Assembly (NCBI GenBank): GCA_023489135.1
Contig: JAMDCE010000683.1
Location: 1 to 18,225 of the forward strand
DNA from: Chloroflexota bacterium
GTDB lineage: Bacteria > Chloroflexota > Chloroflexia > JAMDCE01
Direction of reading: 5' to 3'
Length of the DNA: 18,225 nucleotides
Below are positions 14,255 through 18,225 of this stretch, one piece after another (the first letter of the stretch is position 1; each line of letters begins with the position of its first letter). Position numbers and translations under genes: made by a program. Under the pieces are notes generated by a model. It was given only the letters and a program-made list of their open reading frames with translations. It was not told where the DNA came from and did not search any database.

Positions 14255-15559
14255 GTGGACATCGAGGTCGCGTGCAAGTCGCCCATCGCCCCCGAAGAAA
14301 TCCCCACCTACGAGCAGATTCTTAGCTGTATGCGCTGCGGTCTTTGCCTTTCGGTCTGCCCTACCTACCGTGAAACGGGAATAGAGACGCAGTCACCGCG
14401 AGGGCGTGTTGCGTTGATGAGAGCGGTGGCCGATGGCCGGCTGGAAGAGTCGCCGAACTTCATCGAGCACATGTATCATTGCCTGGAATGTCGAGCGTGC
14501 CAGACTGTCTGTCCGTCCGGGGTCAAAGTTGGCGAGTTGGTGGTGGCCAGGCGGTCCGAGATTGAAGGGAAGCGATCGCAGCCATTCCTGAAGTCCTTTG
14601 TTCTCAACAGCCTCGTCCCTTATCCTGAAAGACTCGAGATGGCCGCCTGGCCGATCCGGTTGTACCAGGCATTGGGCCTGCAATGGCTGGCGCGGCATTC
14701 CGGTGTGCTGCGAATTATGGGCGGGTTGGGAAAGGCCGAAGAGGGTCTTCCGGAGCTAGCCGGCCGGCCTCTTCGCAAGACTATTCAAGAGGTCATACCG
14801 GCCGAACGAGAGAAAAGGTACCGGGTAGGTTTCTTTCTCGGCTGCGTCATGAGTCTAGTCTTTTCTGAAGCCAGCCGGTCGACGGTGAGGGTCTTAGCCA
14901 GAAACGGCTGCGAAGTCGTTACGCCACGCGAGCAGAAGTGCTGCGGAGCCCCCCATATTGTGGAGGGCTATGCCTCCAAGGCGATGGAGTTGGCGCGGCA
15001 TAACATTGACCTCTTCGAGAAGGCAAACGTGGAGTTTATCATCACCGACTGCGCCGCCTGCGGGGCCGAGACCAAGGCCTACGCGCATCTACTGGCGGGA
15101 GATCCGGCCTACGCCCAGAAAGCTCGTGAGTTCAGCCAGAAGGTCAGAGATATCAGCGAGTTCCTGATCGACGCCTTACCGCTACGCGCAGACCTGGCCG
15201 AAGTGAAAGTGAAGGCGACTTATCACGATGCCTGCCACCTGTGCCACGGCCAGGGCATTCGGGAACAACCAAGGCAGGTTCTCCGCTCCATTCCTGGCCT
15301 CCGGTTGATCGAGATGAAAGAATCTGACTGGTGCTGCGGAAGCGCCGGGACCTACAGCTTGACCCATCTGGAGCGCTCCAAAGCGATTCTCAGCCGAAAG
15401 ATGGCCAACGTAATGGCCACAGAGGCTGAAGTCGTGCTGAGCGGTAACCCGGGCTGCCTACTGCAACTGGCGAGAGGCGTCCGCCAGTCAGGAATGAAGG
15501 CGGAGGTCCTGCATACCGTGCAGTTGCTGGATAGGGCCTACCAATCTCACGCCAGCTAG
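14255..15559 (+). CDS. GlcF-like (LutA/HdrD-type) Fe-S oxidoreductase with two CCG domains
   Basis: The 434 residues begin with two ferredoxin-type [4Fe-4S] motifs, C25-C28-C31-C35 and C76-C79-C82-C86, each C-x2-C-x2-C-x3-CP. Two CCG domains follow: C197, C229-C230, C266 and C269 in the first, and C327, C330, C360-C361 and C401 in the second. The ending CCGSAGTYSLT ... GNPGCLLQL is closest in style to GlcF, the Fe-S subunit of glycolate oxidase. Related CCG proteins in heterodisulfide reductase and lactate utilisation bind an unusual Fe-S cluster at such sites. Its usual flavoprotein partner GlcD is not adjacent; the next gene is fabF. The GTG start is 12 bp past the TusA stop with a weak ribosome-binding site, suggesting translational coupling. 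It most likely transfers electrons, possibly to a thiol or persulfide; the substrate is unknown. Confidence 0.93.
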   Translation: MDIEVACKSPIAPEEIPTYEQILSCMRCGLCLSVCPTYRETGIETQSPRGRVALMRAVADGRLEESPNFIEHMYHCLECRACQTVCPSGVKVGELVVARRSEIEGKRSQPFLKSFVLNSLVPYPERLEMAAWPIRLYQALGLQWLARHSGVLRIMGGLGKAEEGLPELAGRPLRKTIQEVIPAEREKRYRVGFFLGCVMSLVFSEASRSTVRVLARNGCEVVTPREQKCCGAPHIVEGYASKAMELARHNIDLFEKANVEFIITDCAACGAETKAYAHLLAGDPAYAQKAREFSQKVRDISEFLIDALPLRADLAEVKVKATYHDACHLCHGQGIREQPRQVLRSIPGLRLIEMKESDWCCGSAGTYSLTHLERSKAILSRKMANVMATEAEVVLSGNPGCLLQLARGVRQSGMKAEVLHTVQLLDRAYQSHAS

Positions 15560-15621
15560 CGAACGCACCTTTGCCGAAGCTCCTGACCTGCCTTCCCTGG
15601 ACTCACCCAAGTGCCATTTTC

Positions 15622-15651
15622 TTGACCGGTTCTCGGCGGGAGTGCTATACT
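15622..15651 (+). promoter_or_regulatory. Promoter of fabF
   Basis: TTGACC (15622-15627) is followed after 18 nt by TATACT (15646-15651), with an extended TGC before the -10. Transcription would begin about 40 nt ahead of the GTG start, so fabF is expressed independently of the preceding operon. Confidence 0.65.
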
Positions 15652-15697
15652 CCACGCTAAATGTCTTGTCTGACCGAAAAGGTCCAAGGAGGTTTGG

Positions 15698-16942
15698 GTG
15701 AACAAGCGGGTGGTTGTGACTGGGATGGGAGTGATTTGCCCGGTTGGCAACGACGTGACCAGCGCCTGGGCGGCCCTGGTTCGGGGAGAGTCGGGCATCG
15801 GACGAATCACGCGTTTTGATGCCACCGGCTTTGAGACGCAGATCGCTGGTGAGGTCAAGGGATTCGATCCCGTAGCGTATATGGGTGCTAAAGAAGCGCG
15901 CCGGATGGACCGGTTCACGCAGTTGGCCGTTGCGGCCGCTTATCAAGCTTTGGAGTACGCTCGGCTTTCTGTCGCGCCCGAGAACGCCTACGACATAGGA
16001 GTTCTGGTTGGCTCGGGCATAGGCGGAATTGGAACTCTTTCGGACCAGATTCAGGTGCTGAACACCCGCGGTCCCGGGAGAATCAGCCCTTTTCTAGTTC
16101 CAATGATGATCTCCGACATGGCTTCAGGGCAAATATCCATTTCGTTGGGACTGAAAGGGCCTAATCTGGGAGTTGTCTCGGCTTGCTCCACTAGTGCTCA
16201 CGCCCTTGGCGAGGCAACGGAGATTATCAAGCGCGGCGATGCAGAGGTGATGGTCGCGGGAGGCAGCGAGGCGGCGGTGGTACCCATTGGAATCGCCGGT
16301 TTTACGGCCATGAAAGCGCTGTCGACCAGGAATGATGAGCCGGAGAAGGCCAGCAGGCCCTTTGACGCCAAACGAGATGGCTTCGTGCTGGGCGAAGGGG
16401 CCGCTGTCGTTATCCTCGAGAGTCTCTCTTACGCCGAGAAAAGGGGAGCGCCAATACTGGCCGAGGTGGTCGGCTACGGATCCACCGCCGACGCCAGTCA
16501 CATCACCGCTCCAGCGGAGGACGGCGAAGGGGCGGCCAGAGCTATGATGATGGCTATGAAGCGGGCCGGGTTGGAACCTCACCAGATCGACTACCTCAAC
16601 GCCCACGGGACGTCGACGCCACTAAACGAGAAATGCGAAACGCTGGCTATCAAATGGGCTTTCGGAGACTATGCTTACCAACTGCCGGTCAGCTCTACGA
16701 AATCGATGACCGGTCATTTGTTGGGAGCGGCGGGCGCCCTGGAGGCGGCCGTTTGCATTGAGGCTATCAGAAACGGCGTGATCCCACCGACCATCAACTA
16801 CGAGTTTCCAGATCCCGACTGCGATCTGGACTGGGTGCCGAACGTGGCCAGGACTCAGCAGGTGAGGACGGCCATGTCGAACTCGTTTGGCTTTGGCGGT
16901 CACAACGTTTCCCTGATCTTCTCCCGCTATGACGGGGCGTGA
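15698..16942 (+). CDS. fabF: Beta-ketoacyl-ACP synthase II
   Basis: FabF elongates fatty-acyl chains by condensing acyl groups with malonyl-ACP in cytoplasmic type II fatty-acid synthesis. The 414 residues match the family length. The Cys-His-His catalytic set is intact: C163 in VSACSTSAH, H303 in NAHGTSTPLND-like NAHGTSTPLNE, and H340 in SMTGHLLGAAG. K335 and the C-terminal glycine-rich FGFGGHN are also present. The start is a GTG at 15698, with AAGGAGGT 4 nt upstream, and MNKRVVVTGMG is the usual N-terminus. It has its own promoter and is not next to other fab genes. A palindromic intergenic element begins 26 bp after its stop. A polyketide-synthase ketosynthase is less likely given the FabF-like length and motifs. 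Confidence 0.97.
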   Translation: MNKRVVVTGMGVICPVGNDVTSAWAALVRGESGIGRITRFDATGFETQIAGEVKGFDPVAYMGAKEARRMDRFTQLAVAAAYQALEYARLSVAPENAYDIGVLVGSGIGGIGTLSDQIQVLNTRGPGRISPFLVPMMISDMASGQISISLGLKGPNLGVVSACSTSAHALGEATEIIKRGDAEVMVAGGSEAAVVPIGIAGFTAMKALSTRNDEPEKASRPFDAKRDGFVLGEGAAVVILESLSYAEKRGAPILAEVVGYGSTADASHITAPAEDGEGAARAMMMAMKRAGLEPHQIDYLNAHGTSTPLNEKCETLAIKWAFGDYAYQLPVSSTKSMTGHLLGAAGALEAAVCIEAIRNGVIPPTINYEFPDPDCDLDWVPNVARTQQVRTAMSNSFGFGGHNVSLIFSRYDGA

Positions 16943-16968
16943 AAGACAGATCGGCCGGGCCGTGCTTA

Positions 16969-17173
16969 ATCTGTAGAGCCTTGATTATGCTGTTTTACAA
17001 ATTAGTCGGGTAGTGCTGGGTAGGGGCGAGGCGGTGCCTCGCCCAAGGGCGACCCGGGTACCCTCTGGGTGCCGCCCCTACAATTGGCATTACACCACCT
17101 TCCCGTCTTGGTGGTCCCCATTTTGTGTATACCCGTTTATATTTTTAACCTTCATGAATAAGGCTCTACAAAT
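16969..17173. mobile_element. Palindromic MITE-like intergenic element, copy 2
   Basis: Imperfect terminal inverted repeats (17 of 21 bases) lie at 16969-16989 and 17153-17173, with TGTAGAGCCTT as the conserved core. Between them are arms GTAGGGGCG (17020-17028) and CGCCCCTAC (17073-17081), and a tight hairpin GGGCGAGGC-GGT-GCCTCGCCC (17024-17044). A further hairpin built on ACCACC and GGTGGT (about 17093-17115) follows. The core and the last hairpin match the element at 5246-5514, with compensating changes in the stems, but the termini differ in sequence. No open frame or transposase lies inside. Confidence 0.6.
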
Positions 17174-17182
17174 CAGAAGCCG

Positions 17183-17210
17183 ATAGGCGAGACCGGCCGG
17201 TCACCCCTAT
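17183..17210. repeat. 28-bp near-perfect palindrome
   Basis: A perfect 12-bp palindrome, GACCGGCCGGTC (17191-17202), extends to 28 bp with only two mismatched pairs (ATAGG at the left end with CCTAT at the right). Its arms resemble the GGGGCGACC...GGTCGCCCC arms of the two larger elements, so it may be a relic or solo form of the same repeat family. Confidence 0.5.
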
Positions 17211-17262
17211 GGACCAACCAATTGCTCTGTCTCCTGACAGATCGAATTGAACAGGGTGAGTT

Positions 17263-17283
17263 GGTCGCCTGGCCGACCTTTTT
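17263..17283 (+). terminator. Weak rho-independent terminator candidate
   Basis: GGTCG (17263-17267) pairs with CGACC (17274-17278), followed by five T. The stem is short, and GACCAAC (17212-17218) can compete for GTTGGTC (17260-17266). It could stop read-through from fabF, 320 bp upstream. Confidence 0.3.
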
Positions 17284-17616
17284 CAGGGGTGAAGCACCCG
17301 CGAAGATTCTAGACTGAACGGGCGCAGATTCGGTGAGGATTGACACCGGACATAGGGCTGCAAAGGCTACAGCGGGCGCCTTGCCCCTACCACTGAGACC
17401 TTACGCAGGTCACATCGACTTATGCCTCGCGCAGGTTACATCGACGGCGACAGCTTTGACATCAGTAGTACCCTGCGGGAAGTTCCTAATTCCCCGCACG
17501 CTATTCTTCAGAGCTTCATTCCCGCTGCTGTCAAGTTCAGGCTTGCTGACGGTCATTTCCCGTGGTCTAGGGAAAACGGTGCAACAGATATGAACTGAAC
17601 GAGAGATTATTCCTCT

Positions 17617-18225
17617 ATGGAGAAGATAAGAAAATACGGAGATCCGCCTTTTTGGGTAGCGGTAATTCACGGAGGTCCGGGTGCCCCCGGAGAAATGGCG
17701 CCGGTGGCCCGGGAACTCGCTTCCCTTGGTGGGGTTCTGGAGCCGCTCCAAACGGCAGCGTCGCTGGAAGGGCAGGTTCTGGAGTTGCAGACCGTCCTGC
17801 AAGAGGCCGGAGCCCTCCCCGTGACGTTGGTCGGTTGGTCCTGGGGCGCGATGCTCAGTTTCATTCTTGGCGCGAAGTTTCCTTCGGGCGTAAAGAAGCT
17901 CATCCTTATTGGAAGTCCGCCCTTCGAGGAGAAATATGCCGCCAGCATTATGGAGACTCGGTTGACTCGCCTCGGTGAAGAAGAAAAGCTGGAATTCCAC
18001 ACGCTGCTGGAAGCCTTGGATGACCCCGCCACAAAAGACAAGAACACCCCGTTTGCTCAGCTTGGAAAGCTGATCTCTAAACCTGACTCATACGACCCGC
18101 TTACCCTGGACACAGAAGTGCTGGAGTGTCAGTACCGAATCCATCAAAGTGTTTGGAAAGACGCCCAGGAACTGAGACGTAGCGGAAAGCTCCTGGAACT
18201 CGGCAAACGAATCCAGTGCGCGGTA
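17617..18225 (+). CDS. Alpha/beta hydrolase, 3' end outside the window
   Basis: The frame is open from ATG 17617 to the window edge, giving the first 203 residues. HGGPG (about residues 18-22) is the oxyanion-hole motif typical of proline-iminopeptidase-like and related hydrolases. GWSWG (residues about 86-90) is the nucleophile elbow with the catalytic serine. The following AMLSFILGAKFPSGVKKLILIGS fits the helix and strand after the elbow. The acid and histidine of the triad lie beyond the visible part or in the unassigned cap region (about 105-203, helical and charged). No signal peptide is seen, so it is cytoplasmic. The ribosome-binding site is weak (GAGAGA about 10 nt upstream). Substrate unknown. 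Confidence 0.85.
   Translation, partial: MEKIRKYGDPPFWVAVIHGGPGAPGEMAPVARELASLGGVLEPLQTAASLEGQVLELQTVLQEAGALPVTLVGWSWGAMLSFILGAKFPSGVKKLILIGSPPFEEKYAASIMETRLTRLGEEEKLEFHTLLEALDDPATKDKNTPFAQLGKLISKPDSYDPLTLDTEVLECQYRIHQSVWKDAQELRRSGKLLELGKRIQCAV

Larger units (their letters stand above)
17174..17616. other. 443-bp non-coding region between copy 2 and the hydrolase
   Basis: No gene is supported. It contains the 28-bp palindrome (17183-17210), a terminator-like hairpin (17263-17283), a 16-bp direct repeat with one mismatch (CGCAGGTCACATCGAC at 17404-17419 and CGCAGGTTACATCGAC at 17430-17445) and a CTTGCCCCTAC fragment near 17379-17389 that resembles the arm of the palindromic elements. No convincing promoter for the hydrolase was found. 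Confidence 0.4.

Noticed and set aside
17340..17345. TTGACA as a -35 for the hydrolase
   Set aside because: No -10-like hexamer lies 15-19 nt downstream.
17410..18000. 196-codon minus-strand frame under the hydrolase
   Set aside because: It is antisense to the clear HGGPG/GWSWG hydrolase and shows no domain of its own.

Overview
The window comes from a bacterial chromosome, probably a member of the Chloroflexota related to Dehalococcoidia or Anaerolineae. The main support is a secreted protein carrying two YW-x-(N/S)-G...FG(Y/F)P...QYxERxRFEYHPE repeats behind a double-psi-barrel-like domain, an arrangement I associate with that phylum. A 'helicase-associated' XPB_N/Helicase_C_3 protein, a DVTNRDGVQ-type aldolase and several CCG/Fe-S proteins fit an anaerobic or microaerobic member. 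The placement is inferred from protein style; no rRNA or marker tree is available.

Layout. 1-2400: a receiver-only response regulator, a cluster of three operator-like repeats, a small unknown protein and an intact HD-GYP c-di-GMP phosphodiesterase with a structured leader. 2381-3517 (minus): the secreted repeat protein, convergent with HD-GYP and overlapping its stop. 3695-5206: gltX, diverging from the secreted protein. 5246-5514: a palindromic MITE-like intergenic element. 5556-7055 (minus): a PAS-GAF-GGDEF diguanylate cyclase. 7525-8301: an SDR oxidoreductase behind a near-consensus promoter. 8319-11069 (minus): a probable two-gene operon of a SufR-like Cys-rich HTH regulator followed by the XPB_N/Helicase_C_3 protein. 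11539-15559: a four-gene operon divergent from that regulator, encoding a homocitrate/Re-citrate-synthase-like aldolase, a NifS-like protein, a TusA-family sulfur carrier and a GlcF-like CCG Fe-S protein. 15698-16942: fabF with its own promoter. 16969-17173: a second copy of the palindromic element. 17617-end: the start of an alpha/beta hydrolase, cut by the window edge.

How the genes fit together. The receiver protein, HD-GYP protein and GGDEF protein suggest local c-di-GMP signalling. The most interesting region is 10452-15559. A regulator with four C-terminal cysteines, resembling the Fe-S-sensing SufR family, faces an operon of sulfur and Fe-S proteins. The NifS-like member keeps its active-site cysteine loop but has Gln-Gln where IscS/NifS has the His-Lys pair that carries PLP. 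It therefore cannot be a conventional cysteine desulfurase, and together with TusA and the CCG protein it may form an undescribed sulfur-trafficking or Fe-S-related module. GltX and FabF are ordinary housekeeping genes. Each palindromic element sits 26-40 bp downstream of a housekeeping stop codon.
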